Notes: generated from the sequence alone by a model not told the origin. A stretch of 42,334 nt of DNA from CAYRTD01 sp964426915 (GCA_964426915.1 CAYRTD010000017.1:1-42334), one strand, 5' to 3'; numbered from the stretch's first letter, positions 1-9,381 are shown. A program made the numbers and translations.

Positions 1-337
1 TTAGGAATATTCCATTGCCGCCGGGGTTTTTCTTTTCCTCACTCCTATTGACCGGGATGAATGTCATTTCGACTGAAAATCCGGAGCGATAGTCACCTAT
101 GCTAAAGCTCCGGTGACAGAATGCGGAGGATTTGAGGGAGAAACCTCTCTCTCCTTCCAATCAAAACAGATGAAGGGTCTTAAGTTGACGCGTATGCCTG
201 TCAGGGTTCTGAAATAAACTGATGACCGAATATTGCTTTTTAAAAGAAAACAAAGTGATTGTGGAATACCAAAATTGAACCCTCAGTTACTTTTTGCACC
301 TTACTTCTAATTCAGAGTGGGCTCATTAAAATAATAA
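1..337. other. Gene-free left edge
   Basis: No open reading frame here has the look of a real gene: all six frames are interrupted quickly and the one 60-codon plus-strand frame (259-441) runs into the 3' end of porQ and resembles no family I know. The stretch holds one clear hairpin (81-113, listed separately) next to sequence of the kind TGTCATTTCGACTGAA...GGAGGATTTGAGGGAGAAACC, which looks like a degenerate intergenic repeat. A gene ending just left of the window cannot be excluded, but I see no coding tail that supports one. Confidence 0.5.
81..113. repeat. Intergenic hairpin within a degenerate repeat
   Basis: CCGGAGC (81-87) pairs perfectly with GCTCCGG (107-113) around a 19-base loop. 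A second possible pairing, GTCACC with GGTGAC, overlaps it, so two alternative folds exist. It sits inside TGTCATTTCGACTGAA...GAGGGAGAAACC, a layout reminiscent of common Bacteroidota intergenic repeats. No T-run follows, so I do not call it a terminator. Confidence 0.4.
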
Positions 338-1411
338 TCACAAAGAAACCGGGCTTCTCCGGTAAAATTCCGAAAGATTTGTTGATAGTGAAAAATGGTT
401 GGAAGCTCCTGCCAGGTGATAACTGGCCCGTCCATAACTGAAATGAAATTTGGAAACCCTGAATCCGAAACCCCAGGAAAATCCTGTCATAGCAGGAGTA
501 GTACTTATCTTTAGTTCCTGGCGCCGCTGGTAGTTATATCCAAGGCTCACATAAAAATTTTCGCCTGGCATAAACTCGACTCCAAAAATAACATGACGAA
601 GTAAATTATCTCCGATATCTTCAATTTTTTGGCTGCGGGTGATGGTCTCTTCTTCAATGAATCCCAGATTATTATCTTCATTAAGTTCCGACTCATACTG
701 AAGATCCCATTTCTGAAGGTGCTGGAATAAAAAAGAAAAGCGAAAAGGGGCGTGGGCCAGTTTTTGCGACAAACCTGCCTGGATCTCAAAAGGAAGTTTT
801 TCGCGCTCCGCACTACCATAATAGGTAGTTATTTGTGTGCCGGCATTCTTGAGCACGAGTGCTGCGGTAAATAATTTCTCCGGATCATAATAGCTAATTC
901 CCAGATCTGCAGCAATACCCAGGGAATTATAACTTTCAAAAGAGGTGTATATTGGCTTCACATTAACCCCTACAGTAATAAAACTATCGATTTTCCGGCT
1001 GTAGATCAAATTCAGTGCATATTCCGAAGCTTTGAAATAGCCGTTTCGCACTCCGTATATATCTGCATATGGGAAATCTCCGTAGTTGATATAATGCAAT
1101 CCCACGGCAAAATTGCCAACACTCTCATAGCTGCGTGCATAAGAAGCATATCCGTAATTAATATCGGCAAAATACCCGACATAATTCAAGACAAGGTGAT
1201 TGTCCATCCCGGCAGATAGTAAGGAAGGATTATGAAAAGGCATATTAAGGTCAGCATCGGGTATGGCAACAGACTTCCCGCCGAGGGATGCGATACGCGC
1301 AGAATTTGTCTGATTAAGAAAGGCATAGGTATAGTTACCTCCTATTTGTGCATTCAAGGCAGATACAGATAAAAAAAGACAGCAGAAGATAAAACCAAGG
1401 TAAGCTTTCAT
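338..1411 (-). CDS. porQ: Type IX secretion system protein PorQ
   Basis: A 357-residue outer-membrane beta-barrel-type protein of the PorV/PorQ family. PorQ belongs to the T9SS attachment complex, where it works with PorU, PorV and PorZ to process and anchor cargo at the cell surface. The N-terminus is a signal peptide (hydrophobic stretch at about residues 5-18, ending near ALNAQ). It is followed by the PorQ-like start (GGNYTYAFLNQTNSARIASLGG), in which the 'S-ARIASLGG' turn is typical of the family. The rest alternates aromatic and polar residues as beta-barrel strands do (NYGYASYARSYE, VSLGYNYQRRQE), and the length fits PorQ. It stands alone, with a TAnnTTTG promoter match about 58 bases upstream. 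Bacteroidota commonly encode porQ away from the other por genes. The assignment rests on recalled family features. Confidence 0.85.
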   Translation of the reverse strand: MKAYLGFIFCCLFLSVSALNAQIGGNYTYAFLNQTNSARIASLGGKSVAIPDADLNMPFHNPSLLSAGMDNHLVLNYVGYFADINYGYASYARSYESVGNFAVGLHYINYGDFPYADIYGVRNGYFKASEYALNLIYSRKIDSFITVGVNVKPIYTSFESYNSLGIAADLGISYYDPEKLFTAALVLKNAGTQITTYYGSAEREKLPFEIQAGLSQKLAHAPFRFSFLFQHLQKWDLQYESELNEDNNLGFIEEETITRSQKIEDIGDNLLRHVIFGVEFMPGENFYVSLGYNYQRRQELKISTTPAMTGFSWGFGFRVSKFHFSYGRASYHLAGASNHFSLSTNLSEFYRRSPVSL

Positions 1412-1468
1412 TCAGAAAAGATTTTACTGCTTTCCAAACGTAAAAAATTGGATCCTAGTGTATGGAAA

Positions 1469-1476
1469 CAAAAATA
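1469..1476 (-). promoter_or_regulatory. Candidate -7 box for porQ
   Basis: The minus strand reads TATTTTTG, matching the Bacteroidota -7 consensus TAnnTTTG, about 58 bases before the porQ start codon. The expected -33 region (around 1498-1501) reads TTTA rather than TTTG, so the match is partial. The same octamer recurs before three other genes here. Confidence 0.4.
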
Positions 1477-1517
1477 TAACAACAAATTTAATGTTATTAA
1501 AGTTTCCCCAGTATTCA

Positions 1518-3404
1518 TCAATGTATCTTTTTTGGCTCATACAAGGTGCCTCCACCGGACAAATGATCGTAGGTCCTCTCTGAATACTTCCCTTTTACAA
1601 GCTCTTCTTTGCTATAGTCGTTAACCACGTCAGCTTCGCCCAGATACTTAATTCCATTTAGAGCCAAGTTAGCATGAACATCATTTTTTGCAATTTTTGC
1701 TTCACCGATAAGTATTTCAACTGCTTTCCTCCGCATATCAAGATTACCCAGGCATATAGCCGCATCTATACGCACACTGGCTTCGGAATCGTTGAGAGCC
1801 AATTCGATCTCATATAACGCAGGCCTGGCCGCCTTGCCCAAAACGCGCAAGCCTTCAATAGCCCAATACCGTATTATTGGATCCTCATTTCGCAGTTGTT
1901 CCCTGAAAACCTCAATAAAAGCAGGATTCTGAAGCGCTGCAAGATTCGCTATTTCTATAATTTTATCCAGAGAATATTTTTTTGGCGACTGAGCGAATTC
2001 ATAAATGGTGGTGGATTCGTCCAGGTCAATCTCCACCATCATCGGTTCCGGAATAAATCCTGCATCCCTGGCTTCAATCATCTTCTGATCCAGATTTTTA
2101 CGCATTTTATTTAGCATTGAGGCATATTTTTCAACTTCAACCAGGTTTCTGACCTCATGTGGGTCCGTATGGGTATCATACAGTTCTTCAGGAGGTTGGG
2201 GAAGGTACTGGGCAGACTGGACGGCATTGGTCCTTCCTGCCCTGTATTCCTCATATTGGGAAACCTGACCGGATTGATTCCAGGGATATGCCAACATTTG
2301 ATAACGTGGACGATCAGGTTCATAATTGCGGATATATTTCCATCGCCCATCGGTAATTGCACGACTCATATCCGGCGCTTCGTCAAACCTTCCGGAAAAT
2401 AAAAGGACTGATTCGGGAGCACTTTCTTTTTCTTCTCCCATAAGGATTTGTCCCGGCATACGATCCGGAACCTCTGCACCGGCAAGTGAAAGGAACGAGC
2501 GAGGCATATCGATAAACTGGGTTAGTCTTTCACTCACAGAACCGGCCTCTCCCGGAGAAAGTTTTTTAAACTTCTCGGGCACGTACACTATAAAAGGAAC
2601 ACGGGTTCCACTGTCGAAAAGGAAACGTTTTGTACGCAAGGTAATTCCTCCATGGTCTGAACAATAGAAGATAATCGTATTTTCCGCTTCTCCTGATGCT
2701 TCAAGTTCCTCAAGCAACTTCCCTACCTGATCATCCATATCCTTTATGCGATCATACATACGTTGCCAGTCTGTCACCACTTCAGGAGTATTAACCTGAT
2801 AGGGAGGTATTTCTATCCCTTCTGCAGGAGTTTTGGCAGGAGGATAATCTTCAGGATACAGAGATTCAAAGATCTGTCCTTCATGACTGTATTTTATATT
2901 AAATACGGCAAAAAATGGCTTCCCTTCCGGCCGATTCTTATAATGAGCCTGATTTCCGCATTCATCCCATATTTCCTCATATAAACCGAAAATGTTATAG
3001 TCTGTTTTTGAATTATTTGTTACATAATAACCTTCCCTTTGCAGCAGTACGGGATATGTTTCCAGTTCATCCGGAATCCTGTACCTGCTTCGCATCTGGA
3101 AAGTGCCGGTTGTAATTGCAGGGATTCCTAATATCCATGAACTTCTGGCCGGTGCACAAACCGGTGCATTGGCAAAACAATTCGTATACCGTACACCCCT
3201 CTCTGCCAAGGCATTCAGGTTTGGAGTGGACGCAACCTCATCACCGTAACATCCCAGAAATAATCCATTATCTTCACTGGTAATCCACAGGATATTGGGT
3301 TTGTCTGAGCGGTCACTGATTGATTGAGCCTGAGCCATATTAATACTCAGAAATACAAAGGCAATCATCAGAATTGACATGCTGGTAGCTGTTTTTGTTT
3401 TCAT
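1518..3404 (-). CDS. Secreted sulfatase with C-terminal HEAT repeats
   Basis: A 628-residue type I sulfatase (alkaline phosphatase superfamily, S1 sulfatases), predicted to remove sulfate esters from a carbohydrate or similar substrate in the periplasm. A signal peptide covers residues 1-27 (ending MAQAQ). The active-site C83-A-P-A-R87 fits the CxPxR motif whose Cys is converted to formylglycine. Metal-site residues lie at ITSEDN (41-46) and SDHGG (near 249). Residues about 475-595 form short helical HEAT-like repeats (DPIIRYWAIEGLRVLG, SEASVRIDAAICLGNL), giving a protein longer than a minimal sulfatase. The overall look is closest to the heparan N-sulfatase-like group, but the substrate cannot be read from sequence. 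No formylglycine-generating or anaerobic sulfatase-maturing enzyme is in the window. It appears monocistronic. Confidence 0.88.
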   Translation of the reverse strand: MKTKTATSMSILMIAFVFLSINMAQAQSISDRSDKPNILWITSEDNGLFLGCYGDEVASTPNLNALAERGVRYTNCFANAPVCAPARSSWILGIPAITTGTFQMRSRYRIPDELETYPVLLQREGYYVTNNSKTDYNIFGLYEEIWDECGNQAHYKNRPEGKPFFAVFNIKYSHEGQIFESLYPEDYPPAKTPAEGIEIPPYQVNTPEVVTDWQRMYDRIKDMDDQVGKLLEELEASGEAENTIIFYCSDHGGITLRTKRFLFDSGTRVPFIVYVPEKFKKLSPGEAGSVSERLTQFIDMPRSFLSLAGAEVPDRMPGQILMGEEKESAPESVLLFSGRFDEAPDMSRAITDGRWKYIRNYEPDRPRYQMLAYPWNQSGQVSQYEEYRAGRTNAVQSAQYLPQPPEELYDTHTDPHEVRNLVEVEKYASMLNKMRKNLDQKMIEARDAGFIPEPMMVEIDLDESTTIYEFAQSPKKYSLDKIIEIANLAALQNPAFIEVFREQLRNEDPIIRYWAIEGLRVLGKAARPALYEIELALNDSEASVRIDAAICLGNLDMRRKAVEILIGEAKIAKNDVHANLALNGIKYLGEADVVNDYSKEELVKGKYSERTYDHLSGGGTLYEPKKIH

Positions 3405-3558
3405 ATTTATTAACAGATATTTAAGTCAGATAATTTTAATTCAGCTCAAAGTAATAAAAAAAATTGATGCCCCGAAAAGAAAATCTTTTGTATAATATCT
3501 TTCAACTTAATACACACTTTCTGGTCCCGTACTAATTTAAAAAAACAATTAGTAGAAA

Positions 3559-5037
3559 TTAATTCAGCAATTCATCGAAATCCTGTTTTAGAGGCTCATC
3601 CGACAGCCAGTCATATAATGTAAGAGAACGGAGGTTATAATAGTACGTCCAATAATTGCGTAAAGCACCAAGATACGAACGTGTAGCCTGGTCCTTTTCT
3701 GTCTGGGCCACATTGAGGTCAAGGACACTGATCTTTCCGATCAGAAATCGTTGTTTGGCCACTTCAAACCTTTTCAATCCTATGGTATCTGCCTTTTTTG
3801 CAATCTTCAATTGGTCATCCTGCAGATTAAACTGCATGACTTCGAGCAAAACTTCCTGCTGGAAATCCATTTCTGCCTGCCGGACATTGGTCCGGATAAC
3901 TTCCATAGCCGATTTAGCCATCTGGTGCCTTCCTCGCCCAAGACCCCAGTCCATTAAAGGAATTTCGATTCCGAGAACCACTCTTTGCTCATTGGCAAGA
4001 TCGGAATAAGCATTTTGAATAGCATAAGCCTGCCTGGTGAGTCCGTAACGGGCAAATAATGAAGCATCAAGTCCTTTTTCTGATTTGGTGCGAGCAACAT
4101 CCTGGCGTGCCTGCAACAATTGCTGCTGACGTTCCAGAACATCCGGATTATTGTCCCATGCTTCCCCGAGAGCTCTCTGGAGTTCAATTTCAAGCTCAGG
4201 AATTTCCTTAGGTATTATCAATTCAATATTAACATCCTGAGGAAGTCCGAGATATGAATTTAACTGAAACCGTTTTATCTCCACGTCAATATTAGCCTCA
4301 TTTAAAGCCGTTCCTGCATTAAGGTAGGCCAGTTCCATTTGAAGAAGTTCATTTTCAGCAATCGTTCCCAACTGATAACGTCCTTTTGCAATCTGATAAA
4401 GTGTGTCGGCGTTGGAAAAATTGGTTTCAGCGATCTCTATGTTTTTCTGGGCAAGCAACAGATCAAAGAAAAAATTAACTGTTCTTAGTGTTACCTGCTC
4501 CAGATTCTGAATGTATTCATGCTGTGCCTTATTATATTTCAAAGGCTCGATCTGCCTTTCCCATTTATACTCATTATAACCGTTTATGGGTTGTCGTATT
4601 CCAATACTTACAGGTGTAGTTGAATAGGAGGCAGGAATAGTGTCGCTCAGGAACTTTATTCGATCAATATCTGAGCTTAAAAAAATACTACCGCCGGTCA
4701 GTCCTATATTCTGACTGAGTTCCAAACTTGCAGAAGAATTCAGCAGACTTCTTTCCCTGAAGGCATCGGAACCATCATCCTGGGTAATACGTTCTATTGA
4801 ACGATTCAGGTCGGGAAGGGTAGCATTCATGGTTAAACCCGGAAGAAGACTTGCCTTATAGGTGCGGAATTCCCAGTAACTTTGCCGAAACCTGTGCCGG
4901 GCAAGTACGGCAGGGGGTGATTGCTGGCGGGCAATAAGAATAATTTCATCAAAGGTATATTTCCTAATTTCCTGACCATGGGATATTTGCATGAAGAAAA
5001 AAAATACGAAACAGAGTGCTGATAATCTATTATTCAT
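3559..5037 (-). CDS. TolC-type outer-membrane efflux protein
   Basis: A 492-residue outer-membrane factor of the TolC/OEP family, expected to form the trimeric exit channel for the adaptor and permease encoded just upstream. I place the start at the ATG at 5037 because it begins a clean signal peptide (MNNRLSALCFVFFFFMQISHGQ); the frame stays open to 5121, but that extension lies inside the permease gene. Two OEP halves are visible: long helical segments with TNFSNADTLYQIAKGRYQLG in the first and KRFEVAKQRFLIGKISVLDLNVAQ in the second, the internal duplication typical of the family. The start overlaps the permease stop by 8 bases, which suggests translational coupling. It is the last gene of the glmM-adaptor-permease-channel unit. 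Confidence 0.88.
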   Translation of the reverse strand: MNNRLSALCFVFFFFMQISHGQEIRKYTFDEIILIARQQSPPAVLARHRFRQSYWEFRTYKASLLPGLTMNATLPDLNRSIERITQDDGSDAFRERSLLNSSASLELSQNIGLTGGSIFLSSDIDRIKFLSDTIPASYSTTPVSIGIRQPINGYNEYKWERQIEPLKYNKAQHEYIQNLEQVTLRTVNFFFDLLLAQKNIEIAETNFSNADTLYQIAKGRYQLGTIAENELLQMELAYLNAGTALNEANIDVEIKRFQLNSYLGLPQDVNIELIIPKEIPELEIELQRALGEAWDNNPDVLERQQQLLQARQDVARTKSEKGLDASLFARYGLTRQAYAIQNAYSDLANEQRVVLGIEIPLMDWGLGRGRHQMAKSAMEVIRTNVRQAEMDFQQEVLLEVMQFNLQDDQLKIAKKADTIGLKRFEVAKQRFLIGKISVLDLNVAQTEKDQATRSYLGALRNYWTYYYNLRSLTLYDWLSDEPLKQDFDELLN

Positions 5038-6382
5038 AACGTAATGATTCAATAGGGTCTTTTTCTGAAGCCCTTTTTGCTGGTGAATAACCAAAAATGA
5101 TTCCGACGGATGCTGAGACAATAAATGCCACCAGAACAGAAAAAGGGGATATTATTGTCAGTATGCCGGAAATTTCCGTAATTAATCTGGAGGCCAGAAT
5201 ACCTAGAGCAACCCCTATAAGACCTCCTGTAACACTTATTAATACAGCTTCAGAAAGGAACTGCACCACGATATCTTTTTTCCGGGCTCCAATTGCCAGG
5301 CGTGTTCCGATCTCTTTTATCCTTTCCATAACTGAAGCGAACATTATATTCATGATCCCAATACCTCCAACAAGGAGAGAAATGCTGGCAATTGCCCCAA
5401 GAACAATATTAAATATATCCTTTGTTCTCTGTTCCTGTTTCAGAAGCAGCTCCGGAACGGTAATTTCAAAATCCTTTACCTGCTGGTGCCTGCGCAACAG
5501 CATACGGCTTAAAAACCTGGTTGAAGGATCAAGTTCTTTGGAATCCCTTACCTGCACAATAATCCTGTCAAGCTGATGGTAATTGGATTCTGTATTCCGG
5601 CCGGGCTTCGTACTGGTTGAAAAGAAAAACCTCCCCATCCGGCTGCTGCCGGAATTAACACCCGAAGTAACCAGTGCTCTGTTCTGAAATCTTAACAACA
5701 TCGTTTTAACCGGCACATAAATATTATCATTCATTACGTTTATACCGGTATTTTCGAAGCCAGTGAGCTTTATATCATTTCGTTCCAGAACTCCGATGAT
5801 TTTTAACCAAACTTTATCAAATTTTATGTATTCCCCTATGGGGTTAACACCACTGAAAAAAGTCTGGGCAATATTTGCGCCTATCACGCAAACAGGAATA
5901 CCGCTTTCTTCCTGATAATCGTTAAAGACAATTCCGGATGACAACTCAAGATTGAATATATCAAAATATTCATTTGAGACTCCAAGTAATTTTGCAGAGC
6001 GGCGTTTCCCCTGCTGAACAACATAAGAATTCAGAATGATCTCAGGGCTGATACTATTTACAGTAGGCAATACTTTCTTTATCGCCTCAACATCTTTAAG
6101 ATGAAGACCCGGGGAGAATTTGGATTTTTGTCTGGATGGACCATCTTCCGAATCTTCTTCCGGTCCTTTGGGGCTAACAATGGGTGTGATCATAATATTG
6201 TTCACACCAACCATCTTAATCTGTTCCAGAATTTCCTGTTGAGCTCCTTTTCCGATTGCCAGCATACTTATAACCGCACCAACACCAAATACAATGCCCA
6301 AACCGGTGAGAAAACTCCTGAGTTTGTTTGCCAATATAGATTCAAAGGCAATTACTATATCGTGTAAATATCGGTCCTTCAT
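5030..6382 (-). CDS. MacB/FtsX-type ABC transporter permease
   Basis: A 450-residue inner-membrane permease of the MacB_PCD plus FtsX architecture. One N-terminal membrane segment (about residues 18-40, LRSFLTGLGIVFGVGAVISM) is followed by a large periplasmic MacB-type domain. Three C-terminal membrane segments follow (about 325-350, 375-405 and 410-435) with the family motif GGIGIMNIMFASVMERIKEIG. The protein has no Walker A, signature or Walker B motif, unlike E. coli MacB, which carries its ATPase at the N-terminus. It would therefore need a separate LolD/MacB-like ATPase, and none is encoded in this window. It starts within TAATG (1-base overlap with the adaptor stop) and overlaps the TolC-type gene by 8 bases, so the three efflux genes form one translationally coupled unit. 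Confidence 0.88.
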   Translation of the reverse strand: MKDRYLHDIVIAFESILANKLRSFLTGLGIVFGVGAVISMLAIGKGAQQEILEQIKMVGVNNIMITPIVSPKGPEEDSEDGPSRQKSKFSPGLHLKDVEAIKKVLPTVNSISPEIILNSYVVQQGKRRSAKLLGVSNEYFDIFNLELSSGIVFNDYQEESGIPVCVIGANIAQTFFSGVNPIGEYIKFDKVWLKIIGVLERNDIKLTGFENTGINVMNDNIYVPVKTMLLRFQNRALVTSGVNSGSSRMGRFFFSTSTKPGRNTESNYHQLDRIIVQVRDSKELDPSTRFLSRMLLRRHQQVKDFEITVPELLLKQEQRTKDIFNIVLGAIASISLLVGGIGIMNIMFASVMERIKEIGTRLAIGARKKDIVVQFLSEAVLISVTGGLIGVALGILASRLITEISGILTIISPFSVLVAFIVSASVGIIFGYSPAKRASEKDPIESLRYE

Positions 6383-7764
6383 TAATTGGAATTTCTTTTT
6401 CCCTGTCTTCCGGATCCCCGTGACCGCTTTCCTCTGTCATCTGCTTTTTTAAGGTCCTCTTCCAGCTTTTGTCTCTCCGATTCTTTTTCAGCGGTATTTT
6501 TTTCTTCAATCTTTGCTATAAGCTCCTTACCGGCGAGATTAAAACTTTCCGGATTGTCAGGTATAGAAAGAAATATTTTTTGTCCCGGATCCAGACCTTC
6601 TTCAACGATTATTGTATTTTCATTTGACTCACCAAGCATAACAACTTGTTTATCATTCTTTTTGGTATATACGAAAGAAATGCTGTCATCACTGTGTACA
6701 GCCTCAATTGGGATATACATTACATCTTCATAAGTCCGGGTAATGATCTGGTTACTAGTGGTCATTGAAGGTCGTAAAATCGGATCTCTTTCATTAAGGC
6801 GAATTACTACTTCAAAAACCTTGGCATCTGTATTTGGAAGCTGTTCGCCAATATTCGCAACTTCTGTAACCACGCCTGAAAATTCTTTTTCGGGAAAAGC
6901 GTCCACGCCAACTCTTACATTTTGTCCTTTTGAAATTTTGGATATATCAATTTCATTCACATAGGTTTTGGATACCAGTGTAGACAGATCAGGAAGAGTG
7001 GCAACAGTGAGATCCCAGGGATTGATCTCAGACCCAACAGTTCGCTTCTGCCCACCCCATTCCTTTTTATATATAACCATTCCTGAAGCGGGTGCCGATA
7101 TTTCGAATTTATTTAGCAGCATCCTCATCTCTTCTGTTTCCCTACTTTCCTGGGCAAGCTCAATGGTAACTTCTTTCATATCGGCCTCCGCCTGCTGTAC
7201 CTTAAGCTCATAATTCTGTAATGCCTGCTCGTAGGCTCGTTCTGCCTTGTCAAGATTTATCTGTGCCTGGCGAATTGTTGCAGGTGGCTCATACTGAGAC
7301 TGCTCAAGAGCAATTTTTTGTTCCTCCATGTTAAATCGTAAATTTATCAGGTCGTCTCTTAATTGCCTTAGCTGAATGGTGGTGTCCAGTTTGGTTTTAG
7401 TATACTCCGACTCGTACTTTTCCAGCTCATCCATTTTATCTTTGAGGGTATTGGCTGCCTCCGATCTGTCGAGTGTTGCCACCCAATCGCCCGAATCAAC
7501 AACAGTTCCCTCGGCAATGAGATTCTGTATTTTAATTGAACGTAGCCTGTGTCCCCTGCTTCTAAGTTCCGAGGGCGCCTGTATCTCAACCGAACTTTCT
7601 GCCTGAAGCTCTCCGGTAACAGCAACAATTATCTCAAATTTCCCGTGCTCAACTTCAGCTATCAGTTGCACTGAGGAATCACTCTCTGAAGCAGCGGAAT
7701 ATACGATCAGTGCAACTACTGCCGTTCCAATAATGATCAGGGGGATTAATATTCTTTTTTTCAT
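6382..7764 (-). CDS. HlyD/MacA-type periplasmic adaptor
   Basis: A 460-residue membrane-fusion protein that would bridge the permease and the TolC-type channel. It has one N-terminal membrane anchor (about residues 5-25), a first lipoyl-like half (IKIQNLIAEGTVVDSGDWVATLD), a long alpha-helical hairpin at roughly residues 105-220 rich in Glu, Gln and Lys, a second lipoyl half (EISAPASGMVIYKKEWGG), then beta-barrel and membrane-proximal domains. The C-terminal 35 residues are highly charged (EEKNTAEKESERQKLEEDLK) and end in RGSGRQGKRNSN, an extension not needed for the adaptor fold. The start overlaps the glmM stop as ATGA and the stop overlaps the permease start as TAATG. Confidence 0.87.
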   Translation of the reverse strand: MKKRILIPLIIIGTAVVALIVYSAASESDSSVQLIAEVEHGKFEIIVAVTGELQAESSVEIQAPSELRSRGHRLRSIKIQNLIAEGTVVDSGDWVATLDRSEAANTLKDKMDELEKYESEYTKTKLDTTIQLRQLRDDLINLRFNMEEQKIALEQSQYEPPATIRQAQINLDKAERAYEQALQNYELKVQQAEADMKEVTIELAQESRETEEMRMLLNKFEISAPASGMVIYKKEWGGQKRTVGSEINPWDLTVATLPDLSTLVSKTYVNEIDISKISKGQNVRVGVDAFPEKEFSGVVTEVANIGEQLPNTDAKVFEVVIRLNERDPILRPSMTTSNQIITRTYEDVMYIPIEAVHSDDSISFVYTKKNDKQVVMLGESNENTIIVEEGLDPGQKIFLSIPDNPESFNLAGKELIAKIEEKNTAEKESERQKLEEDLKKADDRGKRSRGSGRQGKRNSN

Positions 7765-9155
7765 GTGATTGATCCGGTTAATTTCCCTATTATCTTTTTT
7801 ATACTTCCGGCTAGTGATTCGGCTTTTTCAATACTTTTATGCTCAGCATATATTCGTATTATGGGTTCCGTATTGGATTTCCTCAGATGAACCCATCCTT
7901 CATCAAACTCAATTTTTACTCCGTCAACGGTATTAACTTTTTCACTGGAAAATTCTTCTATTACTTTTGACAGAATCAGATCTATATTCATTCCCTCTTC
8001 AAGTGCTATTTTATTTTTTACTATCACATATTCCGGATATGAAGCCCTCAGTTCAGAGCATTTTACCTTTTTTTCAGCGATATGACTAAGAAAAAGAGCA
8101 ATCCCAACCAGGGCATCGCGTCCAAAGTGTAAAGCCGGATAGATCACTCCTCCGTTCCCTTCTCCTCCGATGACGCAATTATTTTCCTTCATCGCTTCCA
8201 CTACGTTTACCTCCCCAACAGCAGAACTAAAATAATTCATCCCGTATTTTTCTGTAATATCCTTCAATGCTCTTGAAGAAGATAAATTGGAGGCAGTATT
8301 GCCAGGCTGATGAGACAAAACATAATCAGCAACGGCCACCAGTGTATACTCCTCTCCAAACATTGTACCATCCTCATTGACAATAGCAAGCCGATCTACA
8401 TCCGGATCCACCACAAAGCCCATATCCGCCCCCTTTTCCCTGATCATATCCGAGATATCAGTGAGATTCTCGGGTAAGGGTTCCGGATTATGCGGGAAAT
8501 TACCATCAGGCTCTGTATATAATTCTATTACCTCTTTAACACCCAGAGAATATAACAGATCGGGGATAATAATCCCTCCTACGGAATTTACACAATCTAC
8601 TACAATTCGATATTCCTCTTTCTTAATCAGCCCGGGTTTGACAAGATCAAGATTTAAAATTTCATCAATATGTACCTGATGATAGGACTTTTCTTCCGTT
8701 GTTCCCAGCTTTTCAAAATCCGAATAGCTAAAGTCAGCTTTTTCAACCATACGGATCAATTCCTCACCATCGGATGCGGACAAAAATTCTCCTTTACTGT
8801 TCAATAATTTCAGTGCATTCCATTGAGCAGGATTATGACTTGCCGTAAGGATAATGCCCCCATCGGCAGATTCCTTTGTAACGGCTATTTCCACAGTGGG
8901 AGTAGTTGCATGCCCCAGGGAGATAACATCCGCCCCCATGGAATTCAGCGTGCCTGTTACCAGAGATTCTACTACAGGCCCAGAAATTCTTGAATCCCTG
9001 CCAACAATGATCCTGATTTTCTCTTTCTTCATTTGTGATTTGATAAAAGAGGCAAAGGCTGAGGTGAAGTTTACAATATCCACAGGGGTAAGCCCCTCAC
9101 CTGGTTTTCCTCCAATTGTTCCACGGATTCCTGAAATTGATTTAATTAACGTCAT
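7761..9155 (-). CDS. glmM: Phosphoglucosamine mutase-type phosphohexomutase
   Basis: A 464-residue alpha-D-phosphohexomutase. The most likely reaction is glucosamine-6-phosphate to glucosamine-1-phosphate, the step before UDP-GlcNAc for peptidoglycan and LPS. The catalytic phosphoserine loop TASHNP lies at residues 104-109 (Ser106). The Mg-binding loop DPDVDR carries D250, D252 and D254. The sugar-binding loop GEGNGGVIYP is near 333, and the phosphate-binding loop RKSNTEPIIRIYAE is near the C-terminus. Length and the N-terminal SISGIRGTIGG fit Bacteroidota proteins annotated as GlmM; a phosphomannomutase or phosphoglucomutase activity cannot be excluded. It heads the unit with the efflux genes, overlapping the adaptor start by 4 bases (ATGA). 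Confidence 0.85.
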   Translation of the reverse strand: MTLIKSISGIRGTIGGKPGEGLTPVDIVNFTSAFASFIKSQMKKEKIRIIVGRDSRISGPVVESLVTGTLNSMGADVISLGHATTPTVEIAVTKESADGGIILTASHNPAQWNALKLLNSKGEFLSASDGEELIRMVEKADFSYSDFEKLGTTEEKSYHQVHIDEILNLDLVKPGLIKKEEYRIVVDCVNSVGGIIIPDLLYSLGVKEVIELYTEPDGNFPHNPEPLPENLTDISDMIREKGADMGFVVDPDVDRLAIVNEDGTMFGEEYTLVAVADYVLSHQPGNTASNLSSSRALKDITEKYGMNYFSSAVGEVNVVEAMKENNCVIGGEGNGGVIYPALHFGRDALVGIALFLSHIAEKKVKCSELRASYPEYVIVKNKIALEEGMNIDLILSKVIEEFSSEKVNTVDGVKIEFDEGWVHLRKSNTEPIIRIYAEHKSIEKAESLAGSIKKIIGKLTGSIT

Positions 9156-9332
9156 ATGAATGATGATTTCGGGTTTTTATACTGATTTTTTATTATAAAA
9201 CGTAAGCACTTAAAATTAGTACATAATTTCTGAATTCTTTTGCTGCTTGAGATAAAAAAGAATAACTTGCAATTAAGGAGCAAATTTTAAAGAAATTTAA
9301 TGCAAATCGCTCTTAATTAAAAGCTAAATGCG

Positions 9333-9340
9333 TATTTTTG
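9333..9340 (+). promoter_or_regulatory. Candidate -7 box of the rluB-era-der unit
   Basis: TATTTTTG followed by CG matches the Bacteroidota -7 consensus TAnnTTTG, 42 bases before the first start codon of the unit. No clear TTTG is visible at the -33 position (about 9310-9314). The upstream 226-base gap is otherwise empty apart from AT-rich DNA, including TTAATTAA at 9313-9320. Confidence 0.45.
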
Positions 9341-9381
9341 CGGGCTTAATTACACTTTATCAGTAAAATCATTATCTGCTC

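Noticed and set aside
259..441. 60-codon plus-strand frame at the left edge
   Set aside because: It overlaps porQ antisense, has no recognisable family and no supporting start signals.
5038..5121. Upstream extension of the TolC-type gene
   Set aside because: It lies entirely inside the permease gene and precedes a perfect signal peptide that starts at 5037.
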